A stretch of DNA of 64,000 bases from Pseudomonas sp. CFBP 13711. Its GTDB lineage: Bacteria > Pseudomonadota > Gammaproteobacteria > Pseudomonadales > Pseudomonadaceae. This document shows positions 34,267 through 41,659 of the stretch, piece by piece (the first letter of the stretch is position 1; each line of letters begins with the position of its first letter). The notes beneath the pieces were generated by a model. That model searched no databases and had not been told where the DNA came from. It saw nothing but the letters and a program-made list of their open reading frames with translations. A program made the position numbers and the translations under genes. The stretch is from assembly GCF_014842265.1 (NCBI RefSeq), contig NZ_JACYVI010000014.1, positions 38,879-102,878 of the forward strand, given 5' to 3'.

Positions 34267-35181
34267 TCAGGAGCGCAACCTGTCATCACCGATAGCCTGA
34301 CGCAGCAGCCGGGCGCTGGCCTGCACCAGCCAGCAGGCCAGAATGAACGGGGCGGTGAGCGTCGCCAGCCCCATGGCTGCAAACCCCGGCTGCAACAGAA
34401 TCGACAGCGCAATGGCGCTCGCCGGTAACCAGGGTTTGTGCCGCGCCTGACTGAAGGCCAGCCCGGCCAGCGCCGGGTTGTAGCCGCACAGAGCGGGCAG
34501 TGGCAAGTCAGGCTGCGACTGCCACAGCACGAAGGTGACGCCGCTGAGGCAACCGACAAAGGCCCAGAGCGCGGCGCGCCGATTGGCGATCAGCAGCCCG
34601 ACACCGATCATCACCCCGGCCAGCGGATGATCGAGCAGAAAGACCTGCCCGAAACCCAGGGGCAGCGCGTGGATCGGGTTCAGGTCTGCGATAGCCGCTT
34701 GCATCGGTTCGACAAACATCAACAACAGCCAGCCAAACAGCACGAAGGGCGCGGTGTAGGCGTTCAGGCAGGACGCCCGCGGCGTTCGCTCCAGCCAGGC
34801 GTGCATGAGCATCGCGCTCAGCCCGCCGCAGGCAATGGTCAGCAGCGGCACCAGTGGCGACCATTCGACCTGAGAGCCGATCAACAGCCCGAGCAAAATG
34901 CCGTTGTAGCTATAAAGCCCGTCCTGGCGCCTGCTTTTCGGGTAGCCGCGCCGTTGCGCCGTGAGCAAACCCGCGACGGCCCCCAGCAGCGCGTCGCCCA
35001 GGGAGGAGGGCGCGCTGATCAGAATCGCCAACAGACAGAAAACCCCGCACAGAGGGCTGCGTTGCAGCAGCACCTGACTGAAACCGTTGAGCAGGGCTTC
35101 GGCCCAGTCAGGGCAATGGTGGGGAGATGGGCGAGGAGGGCCGGCATGTCTGTATTCAATAATTGTATTTATTGTATACAT
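34267..35181 (-). CDS. urea transporter (UT family)
   Basis: 304 aa from ATG 35181, minus strand; the start is uncertain. The frame is open further upstream, and a TTGTATACAT palindrome overlaps this ATG. About ten membrane helices carry the duplicated UT signature: SPSSLGDALLGA, GLYSYNGILLGLLIG and, in the second half, GCLSGVTFV with LCGYNPALAGLAF. The paired Asn-Pro/Asn-Gly motifs line the urea slot. Urea is released by the allantoicase and ureidoglycolate lyase encoded at 44-46 kb. No urease genes are in the window. Confidence 0.85.
   Translation of the reverse strand: MYTINTIIEYRHAGPPRPSPHHCPDWAEALLNGFSQVLLQRSPLCGVFCLLAILISAPSSLGDALLGAVAGLLTAQRRGYPKSRRQDGLYSYNGILLGLLIGSQVEWSPLVPLLTIACGGLSAMLMHAWLERTPRASCLNAYTAPFVLFGWLLLMFVEPMQAAIADLNPIHALPLGFGQVFLLDHPLAGVMIGVGLLIANRRAALWAFVGCLSGVTFVLWQSQPDLPLPALCGYNPALAGLAFSQARHKPWLPASAIALSILLQPGFAAMGLATLTAPFILACWLVQASARLLRQAIGDDRLRS
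35172..35181. promoter_or_regulatory. TTGTATACAT palindrome at the urea transporter start
   Basis: A near-perfect match to the TTGTRTACAA palindromes at 47774, 47970, 50730 and 50834 in the purine gene cluster. It overlaps the chosen ATG of the urea transporter gene, so either the start is misplaced or the site lies in the leader. Confidence 0.35.
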
Positions 35182-35265
35182 AATGGCTTGAGGTACATAG
35201 TTCAGCAAGGCTGTAAGCGAGCTACATTCTCTCATCGCCACTCCAGCTGACACACCGTATATTTC

Positions 35266-35765
35266 TGTAGGACCGGCTTCAGCCGGGAAAGCCTCAGGCG
35301 TCACACCGCAAAATTGAGGGTGCCCAGGCCGGCCCCTTCCCGGCTAAAGCCAGTCCTACGGAAACACCGCGTACCCCTGTGGGACCGGCTTTAGCCGGGA
35401 AAGCGCCAGGCGTCACACCGCAAAATTGATGGCGTCAAAACGGGCCTCTTCCCGGCTAAAGCCAGTCCTACGGAAACACCGCGTACCCCTGTGGGACCGG
35501 CTTCAGCCGGGAAAGCCTCAGGCGTCACACCGCAAAATTGAGGGTGCCCAGGCTGGCCTCTTCCCGGCTGAAGCCGGTCCCACTAACACACCGCGTACCC
35601 CTGTGGGACCGGCTTTAGCCGGGAAAGCGTCAGGCGTCACACCGCAAAATTGAGGGTGCCCAGGCGGGCCCCTTCCCGGCTAAAGCCAGTCCTACGGAAA
35701 CACCGCGTACCTCTGTGGGACCGGCTTTAGCCGGGAAAGCGTCAGTCGTTACACCGCAAATCTTA
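35266..35765. repeat. five-unit tandem REP array, exact 112-bp period
   Basis: GGACCGGCTTYAGCCGG palindromes begin at 35270, 35382, 35494, 35606 and 35718, an exact 112-base spacing. Each unit has a forward REP, a spacer ending CACACCGCAAAATTG, an inverted REP and a short tail CACCGCGTACCCCTGT. The array ends 19 bases from the chemoreceptor stop. The 600-base gap holds no gene. Confidence 0.93.
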
Positions 35766-35783
35766 TGGGGCTCAATCTGGTTG

Positions 35784-37415
35784 TTACACCCGAAACTGCC
35801 GCAACAACCCATTCAGCTGTTCACTCAACCCCTTGAGCTGATTGCTCGCCGCGCTGGACTGTTCGGCCGCCACCGCCGTGCTCTGGGACAACTGCGCCGC
35901 CTGGGTGACGTTCTGGTTGATGTCTTCCACCACGTGGGATTGCTCAAGGGTCGCACTGGCGATGGAGGCGTTCAGGCCGTTGAGGTTGCGCAGCGCCTGG
36001 CTGATCGACGTCAGGCTCTGGCCGGCCAGGTTGGCCTGCTCGATAGTCAGCTGCGAAGAACGACTGCTGTCGGCGATCACTTTCACCGCCGCATCCGAAT
36101 GGGCTTGCAGGCGCTCGATCATCGCCTGGATTTCCGCCGTGGATTTCTGCGTGCGCTGGGCCAGCAGGCGGACTTCGTCTGCGACGACGGCGAAGCCACG
36201 GCCCTGATCACCGGCGCGGGCGGCTTCGATGGCGGCGTTGAGCGCAAGCAGGTTGGTCTGCTCGGCAATCGAACTGATCACCTCCAGCACGCCGCCGATC
36301 TGCGTGCTTTCGCTGGCCAGCGTGCGAATCACTTCCACGGCCTGATCGATGGTGCCGGACAGGTGCCCGATCTGCTTCAGGCTGCTGTCGATGTTGGCCT
36401 GACCCTGCTGCGCCTGGGATTCGGCGTTGCGCATCTCGCTGGCGGCGTGCTCGGCGTTTTTTGCCACGTCCTGCACGCCATAAGTGACCTCATTGACCGC
36501 CGTGGCCACCTGCTCCATCTGCAGCGACTGCTGCTGGCTGCGTTCCTGAGCCTGAATGGCGTTGCTGCCCAGCTCACTCGACGCCTGACCCAGGCCGACC
36601 GCAGACGACTGCAGCTCACTGACCACCCGCCGCAGCTTGGCGGTGAACGCATTGAAGTGCCGGGCCAGTTGCGTGACTTCGTCGTTGCCCTGGGTTTCCA
36701 GAGTGCGGGTCAGGTCGCTTTCGCCGCTGGCGATATTGGCCATCGCCTCGACAGTGGCCTTGAGCGGGCCGGCGATGCTGCGCGCGATGAGAATCAACAG
36801 CAGCGCCATGACCAGAATGATGCCGGCACTGATCGACAGCGCCTTGACCACCTGCTTGTAGAACTCGGCCTGCACGTCATCGATGTAAACGCCCGAGCCG
36901 ATGATCCAGCCCCACGGCGCGAACAGCGAGATGTACGAGGTCTTGCCGACCGCATCAGTGGCGCCGGGCTTGGGCCACCGGTAGTTGACCATACCCCCGC
37001 CTTTGGCCTTGGCCAGGGTGACCATCTCGTTGAAGACCTGAAAGCCGTCCGGGTCTTTGATGCCGGACAGGTCCTGGCCTACCAGCTTGGGATTGGCCGG
37101 GTGCATGATCATCACCGGGCGCAGGTCGTTGATCCAGAAATAGTCGGTCTGGTTGTAGCGCAGCCCGCGAATGGCATCCATCGCCTGCTGCTGGGCCTGT
37201 TCGCGGCTCAGGGTGCCGGCGGTTTCCAGGCCATGGTAGTAATCGAGCAGGCCGCTGGCGGTCTGCACCACGTGCATGGTCTTGACGGTTTTGGCTTCGT
37301 ACAGATCGTCGTGGATCTGTTTGAGCATCGCCGCCGCCAGCGTGAACAGCATCACCACGGCGACGATGAGAATCAGCCACAAGCGCCGGCTGATCGAAAG
37401 ATTGCGCATATTCAT
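35784..37415 (-). CDS. methyl-accepting chemotaxis protein with sCache sensor
   Basis: 543 aa from ATG 37415, eight bases after GGAG; a GTG three codons earlier is also open. Membrane helices lie at about 10-30 and 185-205. Between them is a single Cache (sCache) domain with DYFWINDLRPVMIMHP and GKTSYISLFAPWGWIIGSG, a fold used by Pseudomonas receptors for small organic acids; the ligand here is not determined. HAMP (about 208-260) and the signalling domain follow, with the hairpin tip EQTNLLALNAAIEAARAGDQ. A sigma-28 promoter candidate lies upstream. Confidence 0.93.
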   Translation of the reverse strand: MNMRNLSISRRLWLILIVAVVMLFTLAAAMLKQIHDDLYEAKTVKTMHVVQTASGLLDYYHGLETAGTLSREQAQQQAMDAIRGLRYNQTDYFWINDLRPVMIMHPANPKLVGQDLSGIKDPDGFQVFNEMVTLAKAKGGGMVNYRWPKPGATDAVGKTSYISLFAPWGWIIGSGVYIDDVQAEFYKQVVKALSISAGIILVMALLLILIARSIAGPLKATVEAMANIASGESDLTRTLETQGNDEVTQLARHFNAFTAKLRRVVSELQSSAVGLGQASSELGSNAIQAQERSQQQSLQMEQVATAVNEVTYGVQDVAKNAEHAASEMRNAESQAQQGQANIDSSLKQIGHLSGTIDQAVEVIRTLASESTQIGGVLEVISSIAEQTNLLALNAAIEAARAGDQGRGFAVVADEVRLLAQRTQKSTAEIQAMIERLQAHSDAAVKVIADSSRSSQLTIEQANLAGQSLTSISQALRNLNGLNASIASATLEQSHVVEDINQNVTQAAQLSQSTAVAAEQSSAASNQLKGLSEQLNGLLRQFRV

Positions 37416-37530
37416 GATCGTCACTCCGCTTCTTTATTCTTCTTGTTCGGCCAGGCCGCTCTATAACCGCTTGCACGACAGCCCATTGACCCGCATCCCT
37501 CAACGGAGGGAAGCCATGGTGTCATTAAGC

Positions 37531-37557
37531 ATCTCGGCCTCACCGGTATAAACCTGA
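37531..37557 (-). promoter_or_regulatory. candidate sigma-28 (FliA) promoter for the chemoreceptor gene
   Basis: On the minus strand TCAGGTTT (37557-37550), an 11-base spacer and GCCGAGAT (37538-37531) closely follow the flagellar consensus TCAAGTTT-N11-GCCGATAA. The leader to the ATG would be about 105 bases. Confidence 0.5.
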
Positions 37558-37583
37558 GTGTGGGCGCAGGTTACTGACACAGG

Positions 37584-37601
37584 TATAGCCAAAGGCTTAC
37601 A
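37584..37601 (+). promoter_or_regulatory. GacA-box-like upstream activating site
   Basis: TATAGC-CAAAGG-CTTACA has a perfect right half of the TGTAAG-N6-CTTACA element that binds GacA upstream of rsm sRNA genes, and a degenerate left half. It lies about 20 bases before a possible -10 (TAGGTT, 37623-37628) of the sRNA gene. Confidence 0.5.
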
Positions 37602-37635
37602 CGACCTGAGGAACTTGGCTCTAGGTTGAAACACA

Positions 37636-37769
37636 TCGTCGCGGTACATTGGATCCATCAACTGCAGCAACGGACCGCTGCAGGATCAAGGACGATCGAC
37701 CGTTGCCAGGCATTGGCGGCCAACAGGAAGTTGGACGGTGTTGCACAAACCCGCTTCGGCGGGTTTTTT
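37636..37769 (+). ncRNA. Rsm-type (RsmX/RsmY-like) regulatory sRNA
   Basis: A sRNA of about 130 nt that should sequester the translational repressors RsmA/RsmE. It has six GGA motifs in 85 bases. Three sit in hairpin loops: CTGCAGC-AACGGACC-GCTGCAG (37662-37683), GATC-AAGGAC-GATC (37684-37697) and CCAAC-AGGAA-GTTGG (37720-37734). It ends in a strong terminator, AACCCGC-TTCG-GCGGGTT plus six T (37748-37769). The 5' end is inferred from a weak -10 and the GacA-box-like site at 37584. No protein frame is supported here. The features fit the GacS/GacA-controlled sRNAs; I cannot decide between rsmX and rsmY. Confidence 0.8.
37748..37769 (+). terminator. terminator of the Rsm-type sRNA
   Basis: Seven-base GC-rich stem with a TTCG loop, followed by a run of six T. 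It is one of the strongest intrinsic terminators in the window. Confidence 0.92.
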
Positions 37770-37957
37770 ATTGCCTGCGATTCCGTAAAGTCCCGTTTGT
37801 ACGGTTTCATTTCCAGAATCTGCACATCGTTTCGACCAAATGTTGATTCCCAATGGAATTTCCGGCGCTCGCGCCGCTCACAGTACGGACTACACCCGAG
37901 TCCAGGACAGGGCCGGCCGGGCAGGCATGGGAAATAATTATTGTGGATGTGGCGCAA

Positions 37958-38356
37958 ATGGCAGCAGACGTACCAAACATGGGACTCATTCTGGTGGTTG
38001 AGGACGAGGAGATCATTCGCGAGTTCGTTTGCGAAATCCTCGAGGATGAAGGCTTTACCACCCATGCGCTGGAGACTGCAGACGAGGCGGCGAAGTACCT
38101 CGAAAGCAACTCGGGCGACGTGGCGCTCCTCCTGACCGATATCCTCATGCCGGGCACCTTGAACGGTGCGGACCTTGCGAACCTGTCGAGCAACAAGTAT
38201 CCGCAGATCCCGATCCTGATCATGTCAGGTCACGAGACACCCGAGAGCTCGGGTGTCGTACATCCAGTCGTGTTCATCCGCAAGCCCTGGAGCTTCGGCC
38301 AGCTCTTGCAAGGTGTGAACAGGGCCTTGGGCTACGACAAGGAAGAAAGCCAGTGA
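37958..38356 (+). CDS. single-domain response regulator receiver protein
   Basis: 132 aa from ATG 37958. GTG 37943, preceded by GGGAA, and ATG 37979 are alternatives, and the frame is open to 37853. The receiver fold is clear: VVEDEE acidic cluster, LLLTDILMPG with the phospho-acceptor Asp, IPILIMSGHE and the Lys in FIRKPWSF. No output domain follows, as in CheY-like or FixJ-inhibitor-type receivers. The KPW ending is typical of hybrid-kinase receiver domains. It lies between the sRNA gene and a converging TetR gene. Its partner kinase is unknown. Confidence 0.85.
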   Translation: MAADVPNMGLILVVEDEEIIREFVCEILEDEGFTTHALETADEAAKYLESNSGDVALLLTDILMPGTLNGADLANLSSNKYPQIPILIMSGHETPESSGVVHPVVFIRKPWSFGQLLQGVNRALGYDKEESQ

Positions 38357-38359
38357 CCT

Positions 38360-38968
38360 TCAGCGGTCCGGCTCACACCCTTTGAGCACTAGGCGGATGA
38401 TGGTCTGGGCGGCCGCTTCGTAATCAGCGTCGTCCAGGGTCGCTTTACCCGTCACCGTGGAAATCTGCCAGTCGAAATCGGCGTAGGTCTGGGTCGCGGC
38501 CCAGATGCTGAACATCAGATGATGGGGGTCGATCGGGGCGATCAGGCCGTCATCGATCCAGCCCTGAATACATTCGATGTTATGCCGGGCCTGTCCATTC
38601 AGTTGCTCAACCTGCTCGGGCGTCAAATGCGGCGCGCCGTGCATGATCTCGCTGGCGAACACCTTTGAAGCGAAGGGCAGCTCGCGGGAGATGCGGATCT
38701 TCGAGCGGATGTAGCTCGTCAGCACTTCAGCCGGCACACCCTCGCGATTGAACGGCGTCGACGCCTGCATGATCGGCTCGATGATGCTTTCGAGCACCTC
38801 GCGATACAGGTTGTCCTTGGACTTGAAGTAGTAATAGACGTTGGGCTTGGGCACACCCGCCTTGGCGGCGATGTCGCTGGTCTTGCTGGCGGCGAATCCC
38901 TTGTCGGCAAATTCTTCGCTGGCTGCGCGCAGGATCAGTTCTTTGTTGCGCTCGCGGATGCTGCTCAT
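38360..38968 (-). CDS. TetR-family transcriptional regulator
   Basis: 202 aa from the Met at 38968, minus strand; 30 more residues upstream are open but not like the family. The N-terminal helix-turn-helix (about 25-45, ASKTSDIAAKAGVPKPNVYYYF) is typical. The C-terminal domain (about 80-200) resembles the RutR/YcdC group. In that group the ligand is a pyrimidine, but the ligand here is not known. Three bases separate its stop from the receiver gene, and it is divergent from the small gene at 39208. Confidence 0.88.
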   Translation of the reverse strand: MSSIRERNKELILRAASEEFADKGFAASKTSDIAAKAGVPKPNVYYYFKSKDNLYREVLESIIEPIMQASTPFNREGVPAEVLTSYIRSKIRISRELPFASKVFASEIMHGAPHLTPEQVEQLNGQARHNIECIQGWIDDGLIAPIDPHHLMFSIWAATQTYADFDWQISTVTGKATLDDADYEAAAQTIIRLVLKGCEPDR

Positions 38969-39207
38969 AAACCGGTATGTCCTTGCCTGCTCGGCGGTGG
39001 CGAATGTTAGCACCGGCCTCGCAGCAGGCTCAACATTGCCTCGGCTGCGCAACAACATCCCCTTTGTCCACCGGCTTTGTCACTGGCGCGACCGCGCGCC
39101 AATGCTATTGTGTGGCGGGTTGTACCGGGAGCAGTAGCGGAATGGCAGCAACTAAACTGGCGCCTTATCAAGGCTGAACGCGTATTCGGTGGCGAGGTGT
39201 CGGCAGC

Positions 39208-39432
39208 ATGAACAGCCCATTGTTTTCCAGCGTCGTTGCGTATGCCCAGCATTGCGAGCGTCAGCTGGTGGAAATCCTGCACCGCCGGCCGACGCTCGAC
39301 CGGCAGCAGGTCATGACCTGGGTCGACGAGCAGAGTCATGCGATGAAAGACCGTGATCCCCTCGACCTGCTGCGCTCGCTGAACGCGAGGGTGCGAGCGG
39401 GCAAGCCGCTGCCGTGGGAAGGGCATTCCTGA
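39208..39432 (+). CDS. small hypothetical protein (74 aa)
   Basis: 74 aa, starting with an ATG preceded by GAGG at 10 bases. It is predicted soluble and helical, with HCERQLVEILHRRPTLDRQ and a conserved-looking C terminus GKPLPWEGHS. It is divergent from the TetR gene with a 239-base gap between them. Codon use fits the neighbours (GC-rich third positions). Function unknown. Confidence 0.55.
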   Translation: MNSPLFSSVVAYAQHCERQLVEILHRRPTLDRQQVMTWVDEQSHAMKDRDPLDLLRSLNARVRAGKPLPWEGHS

Positions 39433-39543
39433 GGGGGGGACCCTGGCCGCGTTTGCCTGAGCCCGTTGAACCTCAGCCTGTGTAGCGAGGGTTGAAGTGC
39501 TTCGGTCCCAGGCAAGCGCGCCTTACTTCGGTGGAGCGTGTCC

Positions 39544-40302
39544 TTACTTGTCGCTGATTACCGCATAGGCCGGCGCGGGCTTGCGGTTGTAATACATGGC
39601 GGCGCCCACCAGCAGCACCAGAATGCCCAGCAGTACCATCGACGAACCCACCGTCCCGAAGTCCAGGCCGCCTTTTTCATGGGGTTTGGTCAGCACGTCG
39701 CCCAACGTCGCCCCGAACGGACGAGTCAGCACGAAGGCGATCCAGAACAACGCCACCGAAGACAACCGGGTGGTGTAGTGAAGCACCACGACCACGGCAA
39801 TCGCCGAGCCGATCAGCAACGCCCCGCCCATGAAACCCAATCCCGAGTCATCCGCCAGGAAGTCGCCCAGCGCCGTGCCCAGGGTGTTCGAGAACAGGAT
39901 CGCGAACCAGTAGAACAGCTCGGCTTTCAGCGTGGTGACGCGGCTGACTGACAACGACCGTTCGCTCCAGTACCAGGCCGAGAATATAGCCAGCAGGATA
40001 GCCACCAGAATGGCCGAACCCGCCGCATACCCGAGGCCCAGCGTACGGTCCATGAAGTCGGACATGGTGGTGCCCGCGGTGCTGGTGGAAAGAATCACCA
40101 ACCAGTACAGCGCCGGGTTATAGCGTTTGGAGGCCAGTTGCGTGATGAGCGTGACGACAAACACGCTGATCAAGATAAGGGAGCTGATCAGATAGCCAAC
40201 GTCGAGGGTCATCGACAGCAAGTCGCCTGCTGTTTCGCCTAACGTGGTGGCACAGATTTTCATGACCCAGAACGCGAGCGTAATCTGCGGAAGTTTGTTC
40301 AT
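39544..40302 (-). CDS. COG4705-type membrane protein with four internal repeats
   Basis: 252 aa, minus strand, about eight membrane helices. Four times a helix pair ends in a small-residue/Asp motif: TTLGETAGDLLS, TAGTTMSDFMD, TLGTALGDFLAD and FGATLGDVLT. The four-fold repetition suggests a pseudo-symmetric channel or transporter. Proteins of this COG are annotated only as uncharacterised membrane proteins. No functional partner is evident nearby. Confidence 0.82.
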   Translation of the reverse strand: MNKLPQITLAFWVMKICATTLGETAGDLLSMTLDVGYLISSLILISVFVVTLITQLASKRYNPALYWLVILSTSTAGTTMSDFMDRTLGLGYAAGSAILVAILLAIFSAWYWSERSLSVSRVTTLKAELFYWFAILFSNTLGTALGDFLADDSGLGFMGGALLIGSAIAVVVVLHYTTRLSSVALFWIAFVLTRPFGATLGDVLTKPHEKGGLDFGTVGSSMVLLGILVLLVGAAMYYNRKPAPAYAVISDK

Positions 40303-40512
40303 TGTGATTACCGGGTGGTTCAGACAGGGAGGTTCGAGTGTCTGCCCGACAGTGGCCGACGGTGCCTATCTTCCCGGAGCGGAAGTTAAAAATCGGTCAC
40401 ATGAAAATGAAAAACGCATTAATTGCCCGGAGCGCAAGGCCCCAGGCATTCTGCAGTGGACGCCTGATGGCAACGGCCTGCGAAGGCGCTTGCCAGCACC
40501 GTCCCGAAGCGA

Positions 40513-41301
40513 TCAGAAGAACACTTTCACCAGCAAACTCGCGGTGTTCTGGTCCGTGTCGAAAGAGCGCGTGTCGTTGATCCCGTACTTGTTGCTCCAG
40601 TAGTCGTACTCGACGCCTACGTACAACTGCCGGTCCGGAAGATTGAGCGCCTTGCCCAGGTCGTATTTGATCTGCGGGTTGAAGTGCAGGTTGGAGTGGT
40701 AATCGCCTTTGCTGTTGGACTGTTTGTTGTCCACGACCCAGTCCATGAAACCGTCGATAAGAATGTCGGACTTGCCCACCGGGATGGTGTAGGACCAGAC
40801 CGGCGTGATCTGCCAGGCGCCGTAACCGGCGCGGTGGCCGTCGTTGTAACGCTTGTAGAAGTTCAGCTGGAAGTAATCGAAGCCGGGGATCTTCAAATCA
40901 AAACCCGGGCCGATGAGATACGACTCGACATCGCCTTCGCCAAACTCGTAAGTGGTTGCCAGCAACACGTCGGTGACAGGGCCGAACTCGAATTTCTGAT
41001 CGAAGATCTTGCCCATCGACAGGCGCGGGGAAATCTCCCCGTACGTCGAGGCGTTACCCAGGCTGCCGTCTTTCTTGCCGTTGTAGTTGATGTAATCGAG
41101 GAAGACGAAGTTATCGCCGTATTTCCAGCCATCGGCATGTTCGTAGGTGAACGTCTGCTGGTTTTCAGGGTTCACGGCGAAGTTCTTGCCGTAGAGGTAA
41201 GTCAGGCTGTTGCTCTGCCACTGCAGCAGATCACCCGACATGGCCGGCGCGGCGGCAAGCAGGCTACTTGCGGCCATCAGGCTGGAAAGCGTGCGGTTCA
41301 T
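40513..41301 (-). CDS. Tsx/OmpK-family outer-membrane nucleoside channel
   Basis: 262 aa, minus strand, with signal peptide (1-22, ending AMSG). The body is a beta barrel with alternating aromatic strands (LLQWQSNSLTYLYGKNF, DGWKYGDNFVFLDYINYNG, FDYFQLNFYKRYND) and the C-terminal Phe (LLVKVFF) required for outer-membrane insertion. Family members pass nucleosides or nucleobases. Located just downstream of the purine permease on the same strand, it probably feeds purines to it. Confidence 0.88.
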   Translation of the reverse strand: MNRTLSSLMAASSLLAAAPAMSGDLLQWQSNSLTYLYGKNFAVNPENQQTFTYEHADGWKYGDNFVFLDYINYNGKKDGSLGNASTYGEISPRLSMGKIFDQKFEFGPVTDVLLATTYEFGEGDVESYLIGPGFDLKIPGFDYFQLNFYKRYNDGHRAGYGAWQITPVWSYTIPVGKSDILIDGFMDWVVDNKQSNSKGDYHSNLHFNPQIKYDLGKALNLPDRQLYVGVEYDYWSNKYGINDTRSFDTDQNTASLLVKVFF

Positions 41302-41659
41302 GTAAATACTCCCTTGGATTGACGTCGTGGTTTTTTGCGAACTGACGCTCTGTTATGGCGCCTTGGTTTTAATCGATTAAGTTGTCTGTTTGGTCAGCTT
41401 CGAGTTGATAGCAAGAGCTGAGCCAACACCTTGAAAAAAGACGAAAAAGCCCCGCCGGCTGTTCAAAGAACAGTCGATTGGTCGATTTATCGATGCCGTT
41501 TGGAAGATGCACGGGCTGATCGGAGAGTTGTCCGGTCAGTCAGGTTAGTTGCAGTGTTGTTATTGGACTGAATTCGAGCGGCGGCGGAGGATACTGACTC
41601 GCGCGGTCGTGCTCAAGTGCTCTGTGACAGAGCACTCCCGTCGAAAACAGGGCAACCCC
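41302..41659. other. intergenic gap with a perfect 21-base palindrome
   Basis: 358 bases without a gene. At 41616-41636 AGTGCTCTGT-G-ACAGAGCACT is a perfect 10-base inverted repeat just after the permease stop, without a T run. Around 41459-41473 CTGTTC-AAA-GAACAG is a second hairpin. AATCGATTAAG at about 41373 lies in the leader of the Tsx-like gene. Confidence 0.6.

Noticed and set aside
40338..40580. 80-aa frame between the COG4705 gene and the Tsx-like gene
   Set aside because: It overlaps the 3' end of the Tsx-like gene on the other strand, and its composition looks like out-of-frame translation.
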